A program made the translations under genes and the position numbers. Below are positions 1-8,259 of a DNA stretch of 64,000 nucleotides, in pieces. Source of the DNA: Paulinella micropora (Eukaryota; Cercozoa; Imbricatea; Euglyphida; Paulinellidae); assembly GCA_019918135.1 (NCBI GenBank), contig WBZZ01001384.1, positions 96,001-160,000 of the forward strand, in the 5' to 3' direction. Below the pieces are notes generated by a model that searched no databases, was not told where the DNA came from, and worked only from the letters and a program-made list of their open reading frames with translations. How positions within the stretch are numbered: position 1 is the first letter of the stretch; each line of letters opens with the position of its first letter.

Positions 1-1748
1 CGGCGGTTGTGCGGAGCGGGCTGCCCGCGCCTGAATTTACAAGCAACGGACTGCAACGCCTGCTGGACAGCGAAGCGCTGTCCGGGCTGTGGATGGCGCT
101 GATCGGCACACTAGCGCGCCAGGGCCGGTGCGAGCTCCTCGCCACCGTGCTCAGAAGTTTACGCCACGACGCGGCGCGCGCGTCCCGCACGCTGTTGGCC
201 GGTCTGCCGTACGCGGCGTGCTTGCGCGGCATTGGCACGGCCGTGCTGTACCAGGAACTGTTGTCGCTGTTCTACGAGCTCTCGGCGGAGAACGCCCCCG
301 GCGAAACGCTGGACACGCTGTGGCGGGCCCTGCAGAAGTTGCCCCGCGGCAACGACGACGAGCAGTACCGGCTGGCCAAGATCGTGCTGTCGAAGCTGCT
401 GGACGACGATGGCGAGAACCTGGAAACGGCGTCGTCGCTGCTGGTCAAGGCGCTGGCCCTGCCCGTGCCGCCCATGCTGTACGCGGCCACGTGGGCGACG
501 TTCTTGGAAGCGGCGGCGGTGCTGTGGCAGAGGCTCCGCCAGCGCTACACGGCGCCCAAGCCGCTGAGGTCGGTGCTGGCGGGGCTTAAGACAGTAGCGG
601 ACGGCCGGCGCGAGAAGGCGTCGGAGCTGTTCCCGCGGGAAGTGCTGCTGATGGCCCTGCTGCGAGTGCTGCGGGTCGGAGTTGCTTCAGCGCCGAGCTT
701 TGGTGACACGTGCTGGTTCGTGGTGTTGCTGCGCACGGCCCTGCTGCAGCTAGAGCGGGGCCGGGTGCTGTCGGTCCTGGCCAGGGCGGGCGAGCTGCTG
801 CAGACGTCCGAGCCCGTGTGGCTCGCGGCGGCCGTGGCGGGCCAGTCGCCGGTGCTGCTGCACTTCTTCTTGCAGCAGACACCGCCCGGGCCGCGCCTCC
901 TGCAACAGCTGCTGGAGCTGGCCCTGTGCAACGTCTTCCGTGACCAGCCCTCCCAGTTCTCGGTCGTGCTGTCTTCCGTGCCGCCCCTGCTGTGCATAGC
1001 CGCGCTGCTCGGCGAGGGAGCGGTGGGCGCCAACTGGCTCGAGGGCTGGACCCCCGGGCTGGAGGTGGCGTGGGGCGTGTGGTGCAAGGTCAAGAACCGC
1101 CTGGCGACGACGGGGCACACGACGCCCGCCAGGACACTAGCGTTCCTGCAGACGATAGCGAACGACTCGGAACGGGCGGGGAGCGATAGCGAGCAGGAGG
1201 AAGAAGAAGAAGGGCGGGACCGCTGCGCTGGCTGCGTGCGGCTGGGTGACAAGCACCAAGAGCTGTCTAACGTGCGGGCCGAGCTGGCGAAAGAAGAGGC
1301 CACCGCGCACGAATTGTCGGGCGACCTGGCCCGTAAGCAGCAGCAACTACAGGCGTTGGAGCAGAAGCTGCGCCAATCGCGCCGCTGCCTGCGCCGGCTG
1401 CGCACCAAGGAAAAGTCGTTGCAGCTGAACGACGGGAAAGGCTCCGCCGCGGCCATCCGGCTGCTGCGGGCCATTGACCCGCTGCGGTGGGCCGACGGCG
1501 AGGACGCCAGCGCGCTGGCGGCGGCGCTGGCGGCCGCGGACGAGCTGCGGAGGAAGCTGGCGAGCGAGCACGAGCGTGTGCGGCAGGTCTGCTGTGTTGT
1601 GTGTCTGGAGGATCTCGACTCGGGCGAACGGCGGCTGGCGATGTTGCTGCCGTGCGGCCACGCGCAGTTCTGCGCGGGTTGTGCGGCCCAACTCACGGCG
1701 TGCCCCCTGTGCCGCCGGGCCATCGAAAGATACGTAGAACCTGTCTAG
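1..1748 (+). CDS. RING-finger protein, 5' end outside window
   Basis: The frame is open at the left edge, so the true start lies upstream; 579 residues are visible from a GTG at position 9. The first ~380 residues are Leu/Ala-rich helices that look like an alpha-solenoid, though I recognise no named repeat. An acidic stretch and a Lys/Gln/Glu-rich coiled coil follow at about residues 425-475. The last ~50 residues form a C3HC4 RING: CCVVC, then PCGHAQFC, AGC and CPLC. A C-terminal RING after a coiled coil is typical of E3 ubiquitin ligases, so the likely role is ubiquitin transfer to a host or viral target; the substrate cannot be read from sequence. It ends in TAG and converges on the spliced gene at 1890-2711. 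Confidence 0.85.
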   Translation, partial: AVVRSGLPAPEFTSNGLQRLLDSEALSGLWMALIGTLARQGRCELLATVLRSLRHDAARASRTLLAGLPYAACLRGIGTAVLYQELLSLFYELSAENAPGETLDTLWRALQKLPRGNDDEQYRLAKIVLSKLLDDDGENLETASSLLVKALALPVPPMLYAATWATFLEAAAVLWQRLRQRYTAPKPLRSVLAGLKTVADGRREKASELFPREVLLMALLRVLRVGVASAPSFGDTCWFVVLLRTALLQLERGRVLSVLARAGELLQTSEPVWLAAAVAGQSPVLLHFFLQQTPPGPRLLQQLLELALCNVFRDQPSQFSVVLSSVPPLLCIAALLGEGAVGANWLEGWTPGLEVAWGVWCKVKNRLATTGHTTPARTLAFLQTIANDSERAGSDSEQEEEEEGRDRCAGCVRLGDKHQELSNVRAELAKEEATAHELSGDLARKQQQLQALEQKLRQSRRCLRRLRTKEKSLQLNDGKGSAAAIRLLRAIDPLRWADGEDASALAAALAAADELRRKLASEHERVRQVCCVVCLEDLDSGERRLAMLLPCGHAQFCAGCAAQLTACPLCRRAIERYVEPV

Positions 1749-1889
1749 GACATTGATTTTTTTTGCTGCTGCTAACAAATTAAAAAGAAAAAGACTAGTC
1801 CGTAGCAAAAATCTTTTTTTTTTAATCAGAAAAACTTTTTTTTTAAATAAATTGTTCGTCCGTTAAACAAAAGCAAGCTGACCGAATTG
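1749..1889. terminator. convergent 3' ends, AT-rich
   Basis: This short AT-rich gap lies between two converging genes. ATTAAA occurs on the plus strand in the run near 1778, and on the minus strand within the T-run followed by AATCAG near 1821. Both are usable polyadenylation signals. No other structure was seen. Confidence 0.4.
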
Positions 1890-2711
1890 TTAGCGTTGTC
1901 CGTGCAAACTGTGTCCTCGCGTCCCCGCTAAATGGAGCGCAGTATCCCGATCCTAACACACATGTCACAAGAAAAAAAAAATGAGGCGATTTTCTTTTTT
2001 TGTTGCCGATCAAAAAGAAAAAAAATCACTTTGCGTACCGGATCGTGCAACGGCGATTGTTGAGACGGCTGTGATTGGGGCGGGGCACCTGAGCCAACCC
2101 CCGCGTTAGTGCTCGGGGCGGCAGCGACCCCAGCGTCTGCGTGATATTGCTTGTACAGCCTTTTGGCGTCCTCTTTTGCCCTCTTGTCAGTCAGAAAAGA
2201 CACGAGTGATTGGTGTGCTATTTTCTGTAGCTTTTCCTGATCTTCGGCCTGCAGGCACTTGCCGTCGAAACCCCGCGCCCAAGCATGCCAGAGTGTTAAT
2301 TGGTCGTGCGAAATGTCGCCGCGACGTTTTTTTTGTTTGGGGGGCTGGCCGCCCCGCGCAGGAGTCTGGCGGGGCCTCCTGGGCCGCGCTTCACTGCGCG
2401 TAAAGGACCCCCCTCGGAAGGATTGGTACGACGTTCGGATTATGCAGGCACTGTCTCTCACTCCCGCATGTTCATCCTAAGCAGAGAGACAGACAGACAG
2501 ACAGCACACGACACCCTTTTAGTAACAAAAAAAAGAAGGCAGGTTTTTGTACCTTTCTAAAGTCCTCTAGTGATCTTTTGCCCTTGGAGAAGAAATCGCA
2601 TAGTACTTGCCAATGATCGCCAAACACTTCTCCCATGTCTTGTGCGTGCGATTTCCTACCGCTGAAAAGATTTTGCTGCACCCATCTGTAGAGGTCTTTT
2701 TCTTCGTCCAT
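1890..2711 (-). CDS. small basic protein, three exons (spliced)
   Basis: I read this as exons 2711-2553, 2476-2039 and 1952-1890 (53 + 146 + 20 codons plus stop, about 219 aa). The two removed segments begin GTAC and end TTAG after pyrimidine-rich tracts, and joining keeps one phase-0 frame that runs to TAA at 1890. Unspliced, exon 1 runs into Phe/Leu-rich filler and exon 2 into a poly-Lys/Phe tail, which is what intron readthrough looks like. Exon 1 is Trp/Phe-rich and acidic, the middle is Arg/Pro/Lys-rich, and a helical segment follows. No family is recognised; the basic middle could bind nucleic acid. The start is the first ATG after the upstream AT-rich stretch. It is convergent with the RING gene. 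Confidence 0.6.
1953..2038 (-). other. predicted spliceosomal intron 2 (86 bp)
   Basis: The donor is CCG|GTACGC and the acceptor GTGTTAG|GAT, preceded by T-rich sequence. It is phase 0. Removal gives 20 further codons ending in TAA at 1890. Donor and acceptor closely match intron 1 of the same gene. Confidence 0.55.
2477..2552 (-). other. predicted spliceosomal intron 1 (76 bp)
   Basis: The donor is AAG|GTACAA. The acceptor is a TCTGTC-repeat pyrimidine tract ending TGCTTAG|GAT. It lies between codons (phase 0). The length of 76 nt would shift the frame if not removed, and removal joins two coding-like stretches exactly. Confidence 0.65.
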
Positions 2712-2741
2712 ACCTAATTGGTTAGACAGGTTTACTCGCAA

Positions 2742-3072
2742 GAGACACGGCCGGAGCTTTTACGTGCCAACCACGTTTTTTTTTCTTTTTGAATTTAGAG
2801 GTATATTTCTTTGGGGGTCATGTTGTACTTTATGTTTCTATTTTAAGGCTCTTCCTGAAGAAGGCAGGGCCAAAAAAAAGTGGGGGTGGCTGGTGTGGAA
2901 GAAAGAACAGCAAGAAAAAGGGAGAGAGAGGGGGGGGGCGGGGGTGGAGAAGGTCTACACAAAATGAAAAAAAAACCCTGGAATGTTTTGGCTTGTCTTG
3001 TTGTTTTTCCTTTCTTTGTTGTTATCTGCACAGAGCTGGAGTCACGACACAAAATCATGTACCGACTCAGAT
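2742..3072. other. intergenic, no gene seen
   Basis: This is T-rich, then A/G-rich sequence including GAGAGAGAGG and GGGGGGGCGGGGG runs near 2925-2945. Plus-strand open frames here run straight into the TG repeat and have no protein-like composition. Confidence 0.4.
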
Positions 3073-3420
3073 CACACACACACACACAATCACACAAAAT
3101 CACGATTTTGTGTGTGTGTGTGTGATTTTGTGTGATTTTGTGTGTGTGTATGATTTTGTGTGTGTGTGTGATTTTGTGTGTGTGCGTGTGATTTTGTGTG
3201 TGTGTGATTGTTGTGTGTGTGTGTCATTGTTGTGTGATTTTGTGTGTGTGTGATTGTGTGTGTGTGTGATTGTGTGTGTGTGTGTGTGTCATTGTTGTGT
3301 GATTTTGTGTGATTGCGTGTGATTTTGTGAGACTTTTGTGTGTGTGTGTGATTGTGTGTGATTTCATGATTTTGTGTGTGTATGATTGTGTGTGTGTGTG
3401 TGATTTTGTGTGTGTGTGCA
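3073..3420 (+). repeat. interrupted (TG)n / TGTGATTTTGTG microsatellite
   Basis: A short ACACAC block near 3074-3100 is followed by about 320 bp of TGTGTG interrupted by GATTTTG and GATTG. The ACACAC head and TGTGTG body are complementary, so a hairpin is possible. Alternating TG favours Z-form DNA. Frames through it are repeat artefacts. Confidence 0.9.
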
Positions 3421-3564
3421 GGCATGTTTTGCCCGTATCGAGCTCCAAGGATTTTATGCTGGTAGTTGGTGCCACCGAAGTGCACCCTGCGCAAAATGAT
3501 ACAGTTAGGGGGGGGGCCTGTAAAAAAACCAAAGCTGTCCATCTTTCGCGTCGAACATTTTTGG

Positions 3565-3571
3565 TATAAAA
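3565..3571 (+). promoter_or_regulatory. TATA-like box upstream of 3703 gene
   Basis: TATAAAA lies about 130 bp upstream of the ATG at 3703 in otherwise unassigned sequence. It is a candidate core promoter; the spacing implies a long 5' leader. Confidence 0.3.
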
Positions 3572-3702
3572 TCAGTTTTGCTATTTGCAAATAAGTGTGT
3601 ACAGCACTGTCGGGGCATCATCAAGCGTGTGTATCGTCGTCTGTGCGGATTCTGGTGTTTTTGTGTATGTAGAAGTCTGTGTGCATGTTCTTGTTGGAAG
3701 GT

Positions 3703-4101
3703 ATGAGTAAGAGAAGACGCACCGACAAGCCAGAGGCGGACGTACTCACCAAGAAGATCCTGTTAGTCAAGCGCGGGAAGCAAGCTGTCAACGAGGCCTG
3801 GTGTCGGCAGGGGCAAGAGTTCCGTGTGCACTACAAGGAAGTAGCCGGCTCCGAGGAAAAACGCCTGAAACTTTGCGCTGAGGTTGCGGCGTGCAGCGAA
3901 GACAAGCTTCGCGAACAGAATCACCTGCTCCTGCAAGCACTGTTGGGTGCAAGCAGAATTGCAGAGTCTCACGAGGCAGCCATGGCGTCAATCCTAGAGA
4001 TCGGCTGCGAGACTTGCTGCTACTACCCCTGCGAAAACTGTGGAGAACTGAACAACGCCGGAGATGAGGACGAATGTCCGTGCGGTTTCTGCCAAGAGTA
4101 A
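3703..4101 (+). CDS. small Cys-rich putative zinc-binding protein
   Basis: A 132-residue protein if it starts at the ATG followed by a Lys/Arg cluster (MSKRRR); an in-frame ATG lies eight codons earlier. The N-terminus is basic and could be a nuclear signal, the middle is helical, and the last ~35 residues carry C..CC, CENCGE and CPCGFC. The spacing of these Cys pairs suggests one or two zinc sites of no family I can name. The function is unknown; small zinc proteins of this kind are often regulators. TTTAATTAAA follows the TAA stop. The sequence around the ATG (AAG|GTATGAGT) also resembles a splice donor, so an alternative transcript is possible. Confidence 0.65.
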   Translation: MSKRRRTDKPEADVLTKKILLVKRGKQAVNEAWCRQGQEFRVHYKEVAGSEEKRLKLCAEVAACSEDKLREQNHLLLQALLGASRIAESHEAAMASILEIGCETCCYYPCENCGELNNAGDEDECPCGFCQE

Positions 4102-4122
4102 AAAAAGTCTCGGACGTGTTTC

Positions 4123-4132
4123 TTTAATTAAA
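4123..4132. terminator. palindromic TTTAATTAAA polyadenylation-type signal
   Basis: This ten-base palindrome reads ATTAAA on both strands and lies 21 bp after the TAA of the 3703 gene. The same motif recurs after other genes in the window. Confidence 0.45.
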
Positions 4133-4406
4133 ACCCAAGACATACTGCAACCTGAAAAACGAACAAGTGCTTTAATTTTTTGCTTCCGGTGTAAGCCGAG
4201 ATGCTTTGTTTTTTATCTGCCAGGAACTCCTGGGACAGCCTGACGGGCAGCACCTCGGAGCGGCGCGCTTCCGGTGCGGATGAAACGCTCGCTGGCTCAC
4301 CCACGGGATCGGGCGGGGGGGCCGTGCCGCCCGCCCCGCCCCTGCTGCCCCCCCTCCACCGCGCCCCCCCCCTCCTCCGCGCCGCCATTCACCCGCCGGG
4401 CTAGCC

Positions 4407-5102
4407 GTGACGACCCCGCTGCATTTGCCACGTGCACTGCCGCCCTTACCCAAGCCCCAGGCAGCAGCAGATCTGGGCACGTTAGGCACGGCCGTCTTCG
4501 TGTTACCTCGCAAGCTACCGCTACCCCCGAGGGCGGGCAGCGGCCCGCTGTCGCCGACGACGAGGCGCCCGCCCCCCCTGGACATCAAGGCCCTGAGCCA
4601 CCCACGCGCGCCTAGCACGGCGCCGCCCCGCCGCCGTCCCGATATGCTGTCCGGCGTGGCCAACCCGGCTGAGGGGGAGCCCCCCGCCCTGGAAGACGAC
4701 GTGGTTGACAACGTTGATTTCGGGGGGGCCGCACGACGCCAGGCCCCACAATCGCACAACAGGGTCGCGTCGGCGCCCCCCGTGCTGACCAGGCTCAGGA
4801 GCTCCACTTGCTACAGTATGCCCGAGCCCTGCAGGTCCGCGCACCACGGGGAAACTAGGAGCGAGCCGGGCTCGCCCAGACACAGCCTGCCCTTTGGCGC
4901 AGAAGACCTGCAGCACCAACTCCTGGAATTACAGAAAACCCCCACGCAGCCAAATAAAAGCTTTAGCTTGGAGTCCCCCTGCTTGTTGCAAGGCAGGCTG
5001 AGTTCGCGTCGCATTGTTCTTACGCCTTGCTCCGACGGCTCGGTCAGCGAAGGTTCGCTGAATGGCTTTGAGGAAGAAACAACCAGCAAAAAAAAAACAT
5101 AG
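4407..5102 (+). CDS. Pro/Ser-rich protein, start uncertain
   Basis: A 231-codon frame opens at a GTG; the first in-frame ATG is about 80 codons further in. The first half is Pro/Arg-rich low complexity. The second half is more protein-like, with an acidic patch (EDDVVDNVDF) and Ser-rich stretches, and ends in Lys before TAG. No domain is recognised; it may be a disordered regulatory protein. The 5' part overlaps open frames on both strands caused by high GC, and an upstream exon is possible. AATAAA at 5123-5128 and a GCCGGC-rich short hairpin near 5130 follow, converging on the H3-like gene. Confidence 0.45.
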   Translation: MTTPLHLPRALPPLPKPQAAADLGTLGTAVFVLPRKLPLPPRAGSGPLSPTTRRPPPLDIKALSHPRAPSTAPPRRRPDMLSGVANPAEGEPPALEDDVVDNVDFGGAARRQAPQSHNRVASAPPVLTRLRSSTCYSMPEPCRSAHHGETRSEPGSPRHSLPFGAEDLQHQLLELQKTPTQPNKSFSLESPCLLQGRLSSRRIVLTPCSDGSVSEGSLNGFEEETTSKKKT

Positions 5103-5199
5103 AGGCCGCACTTTCCGTCGTAAATAAAAGCCGGCGGGCCGGCCAGACTAAGGCAAGCTTTTTTTTTAATAATAAAAATCTTGGTGGGCGAGCGTCTTT

Positions 5200-5718
5200 T
5201 CAAGGGTTTGGCACCATCCTTTGCAACGACATCTTCTCCTCGAATTCAGCGAAGCGCCAGTGTTTGTGCAGCAACGTGTGCTGTTTCTGTAAGATGGCTA
5301 ATCTCTTACTTTTTTCAAACAGGGAGCGCAGGTAGTCCTCGGCCGCAATCATGAGTGCGTACAGGGCTGATTTGTTGTACCTCTCGACCCTGCCCCCGAT
5401 CTGCATTACTTGTCTGTACAGGCGGCGGCGGAACGGCGCCCGCCGGAGTGCGAAGTGGTTCTGACTAAACTTTTGGGCCCTGTTGCACTCTGCGTTCAGC
5501 AGGCGGTAGCGCTTGACCACTCTCTTCGGGCGTGGTTCTTCGGGCTCTTCCTCGCGCTTTTGCTTGGGCTTTTTCTGTTTCTTGTCGCTCTTCTTGCTGT
5601 GAGTCTTGCTGTGCTGCTTGTGCTTTTTCTTGCTGGGCTCGTCAGCGGCCTTTTGGGGCCCCTCGCGCGCCTTCTTGCGTCTGCTCTTGCTCTCTTGGGC
5701 GTATTTCGTGCGGGCCAT
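5200..5718 (-). CDS. divergent histone H3-like protein
   Basis: 172 residues. It begins M-ARTK, the first four residues of mature eukaryotic H3, including the lysine equivalent to K4. A long Lys/Arg tail follows (about 75 residues), roughly twice the usual H3 tail, with an acidic EEEPEE insert. Residues 90-165 follow the H3 fold: APFRRRLYRQV matches the H3 alpha-1 PFQRLVREI pattern, the central helix has AEDYLRSLFE against the AYLVGLFED pattern, and the last helix starts near HKHWRFAEF where H3 has PKDIQLARRI. A role in packaging viral DNA or altering host chromatin follows from the family. No H4, H2A or H2B partner was seen in this window. It ends in TGA and converges on the Pro-rich gene. 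Confidence 0.75.
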   Translation of the reverse strand: MARTKYAQESKSRRKKAREGPQKAADEPSKKKHKQHSKTHSKKSDKKQKKPKQKREEEPEEPRPKRVVKRYRLLNAECNRAQKFSQNHFALRRAPFRRRLYRQVMQIGGRVERYNKSALYALMIAAEDYLRSLFEKSKRLAILQKQHTLLHKHWRFAEFEEKMSLQRMVPNP

Positions 5719-5818
5719 TCTTGTTTTGGGACCAGCGGCTTGTGGTTTAGGCTATTGCTGTGGATTCTAACCCCAAAACACGACGGAAGAACTGGGGCGG
5801 CGGCCTCCCGCGGATGCG

Positions 5819-6420
5819 TTTTGTCGTCAAGCCCCCCCCCCCCCCTCCCTACCCCTCTTCCCGTTTTTTTTTCTCCCCCGCCCATTTCTTGGCATTTCCC
5901 CCCCCCCCCCCCCCCGCCTCCCTTTCCCTCTTCCCGTTTTCTTTTCTCTCCCCCGCCCATTCCCCCCTTGCCTCTCCGGCCCCCCCCCCCCGACCACGCT
6001 CGCTTACACCAAACCCCCGCCTCCTTTTTGCAGCAGGTAGCGGGGGTACCGGAGGGGCAAGGGGAATGGGCGGGGAGCAGGAAATGGCCGCCGCCTCCCC
6101 TCCCCCCCCCCCCCCTCTTCGCTCCGCTTCCCCGGGGGGATAAGAGAGGAGGCGGCGGAACCTAAGAAACAAAAAAAAAAGAGCCTGTAAAAATAACAGC
6201 ACTCTCCCATTCTCCCGGCCCCCCCCCAGCTTTTGTGCTTTTCTAGCTTTTCTTTCTCCCATTCCCTTCCCACATACACCCCCCCCCCCCCCATTCCCCG
6301 GCCCCCCCCCCCCAGCTTTTGTACCCCCCCTTTTTCTTCCCCTCTCCGTCTTTTTTTTTTCTTTCCATTCTTTTTTTTGGGGGCCCACCGTTCCCCCCCC
6401 CCCCTCGCTCTCCGTTTTTT
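5819..6420. repeat. C-tract / T-rich low-complexity block
   Basis: Runs of 9-16 C alternate with CCCTTTTTC-type pyrimidines on the plus strand, so the minus strand is poly-G with strong G-quadruplex potential. Open frames on either strand encode only Pro/Phe/Ser or Gly/Lys/Glu repeats. No gene was seen. Confidence 0.75.
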
Positions 6421-6429
6421 TTTGTTGTT

Positions 6430-6860
6430 TGTGTATTTTGGGCCAGGCCATGCCGCAACGCAAGCGTGATATTAGGACACGAGGCAGGCAGGCGGACCCC
6501 TCGCGCTGCGTTTTCTTTGGTGCCCCCAATGTAAGACCGTAGAGTCGGGGGTAAGTGGGGGGCCCTTGTCCTCCTGGCACATTGACCATAGGGGCAGTAC
6601 AATCCGCCGCAGGGTCGTGCTGGAGCACGGTGCCCTGCTCCTAGTTTTTAGTGCCCCCAATGTAAGACCGTCGAGCTTTAATTCAGCGCATTCTTTTTCG
6701 CACTCCCTTGACGCCCCTACCCCTCCCCCTCCCTCCCACTCCCGATTTCCCCTTTCCCTGCTCCTTGAGCCCCCCGGGCTCAGGGGGCTCAGAGGGGGGG
6801 GAGAAAGAAGGGGGAGGGGGGGGTCGCCCCCCCCCTCATCGGTGGGCTCCAAAAAAAAGT
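6430..6860. repeat. first copy of the dispersed module family
   Basis: It contains the module landmarks: a GCACATTGACC stretch, CCGCCGCAGGG, the hairpin CGTGCTGGAGCACG at about 6616-6629, then TAAGACCGTCGAGCTTTAATTCAGCG and a CACTCCCTTGACGCC end. The same order recurs many times up to 21.7 kb. Confidence 0.8.
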
Positions 6861-7267
6861 TTACTTAATTTTGCCCCTCCGCTCTGAGGAGGGAGGAGGA
6901 TGTGCCGCGTGCTGCCCTTTCTCTCTTCCAACTGCTTGCCGGTCTCAGGGGGGGGGTTTGCCTTTTTAGATTTCAATCCAATCCGGAATGGTTTCCGAAC
7001 CGGCTCTTTTGCCAGTTCGGAACGAAGTCTGCTACAGATGTCAGCATGAATCGCGTGTTTGTATCTTGTGTAGCCCGGGCGCCAAGCTTCATTAGCCGCT
7101 AACTCTTGTGCTAAGCGTTCAACGATGGCCTGCTGTTGCGTGACCTCAATAGCCAGGCTTTCTATTGCGTCGGTCACCGCAGCGTATAGTTTCCCCTTGT
7201 ACCAGCCCACGACATCCGCGCCTGTGTAACTAGCTTCAAACAGCTGATCCCCAGCACCGGAGTCCAT
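6836..7267 (-). CDS. small protein encoded within the repeat field
   Basis: The frame from the ATG at 7267 gives about 143 residues. The first ~100 are protein-like: an acidic start, a helix with AIESLAIEV and QQQAIVERL, then a basic segment. The C-terminal ~45 residues run into module sequence shared with other repeats and may be a fusion artefact. No family is recognised. A partial copy with an internal deletion lies at 19250-19585, and the 3' end alone recurs at 15141-15237, so this gene travels with the repeats. Confidence 0.4.
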   Translation of the reverse strand: MDSGAGDQLFEASYTGADVVGWYKGKLYAAVTDAIESLAIEVTQQQAIVERLAQELAANEAWRPGYTRYKHAIHADICSRLRSELAKEPVRKPFRIGLKSKKANPPPETGKQLEERKGSTRHILLPPQSGGAKLSKLFFGAHR

Positions 7268-8230
7268 GGACGCTAGAAATGGAACGTCTGTTTTTGGAGA
7301 CGCACGGTGACGCACGGTGGCCGAGCCATGGCACGGACAGGACGCTGTTGGAGTAGTGAGGTTTTTGTCCTGGCGATTGACCACCGCCCATCCATCCGCC
7401 GCAGGGTCGTCTCAGTGCTAGGATTAAAACTTTGTCAAAAAAATTTTATTTATCTTTCTTGTACACCGGCGAAGCGCGCCCCTGCCCTCCCTTCTCCCGC
7501 TCCTACCCCCGATTCTCCGACAGTGACGGGGGGGGGGGGGGGGGAATGCACTCCCCGCCCCCCTTCCTCTCCCTCCCTCCTTCCTTTCTATCCCCCCCGT
7601 CTGTTCCCTTTGTTGTCGCGCAAATTTTTTTTCCCTCTTTTCATATTTTTCTGATCTTGCGCACAGTGGCCGACCCATGGCACTGACAGGACGCCGTCGG
7701 GGTAGTGAGGCCCTTGTCCTCCTGGCACATTTACCACGGGAGCAGTACTATCCGCCGCAGGGTCGTGCTGGAGCACGGTGCTCCGCTCATAGCTTTCAGT
7801 GCCCCAAGTGTAAGACCGTCAAGCTTTAATTCAGCGTATTCTTTTTCGCACTCTCTTGGCGCGTCCCTTTCACTTTCCCGCTCCCTCTCTTGGTTCTCAG
7901 TGCCAAGATTAAAACTTTGTCAGGGATTTTATTAATTTCTTCGTGTACACCGACGAAGCGCGCCCCTACCCCTCTTCCTCTCTCCCCTCTACTCCCTCCC
8001 CCCTTCTTCCCCTCGTCTGTTTTTTTTGTTGTCGGGCAAAAAAAATTCCGCAAATCTTTTTATATTTCCGCAGGTCTTGCGCACGGTGGCCGAGCTATGG
8101 CACGGACAGGACACCGTCGAGCTTTAGTTCAGCGTAAATTACACCGGCGAAGCGCGCCCCTGCTCCTCCTTCCCTGCCTCTCCCCTCTGCAAGGATATGC
8201 TGAAATATCTGCTGGAATATGAAAAGTGGC
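7268..8230 (+). repeat. dispersed modules (about two copies)
   Basis: Two further module copies carry TTGCGCACGGTGGCCGAGC, GGCACGGACAGGACGCCGTCGG, the CGTGCTGGAGCACG hairpin (7765-7778), and the AT-rich element CAAGATTAAAACTTTGTCA followed by TTGTACACCGGCGAAGCGCG. Short frames here are not coding. Confidence 0.75.
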
Positions 8231-8259
8231 AAGCAACAATTTTTTTGGAACGCGTTTGC

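Noticed and set aside
545..1723. Long minus-strand frame opposite the RING gene
   Set aside because: Ser/Arg-rich shadow of a GC-rich coding strand; the plus strand has the coiled coil and RING.
2789..3590. Frames on both strands across the TG repeat
   Set aside because: Composed of Val/Cys or His/Thr repeats dictated by the dinucleotide tract.
5410..6165. Plus-strand Leu/Pro-rich frame opposite the H3-like gene
   Set aside because: Its Leu-rich part is the antisense of the lysine tail and the rest is C-tract.
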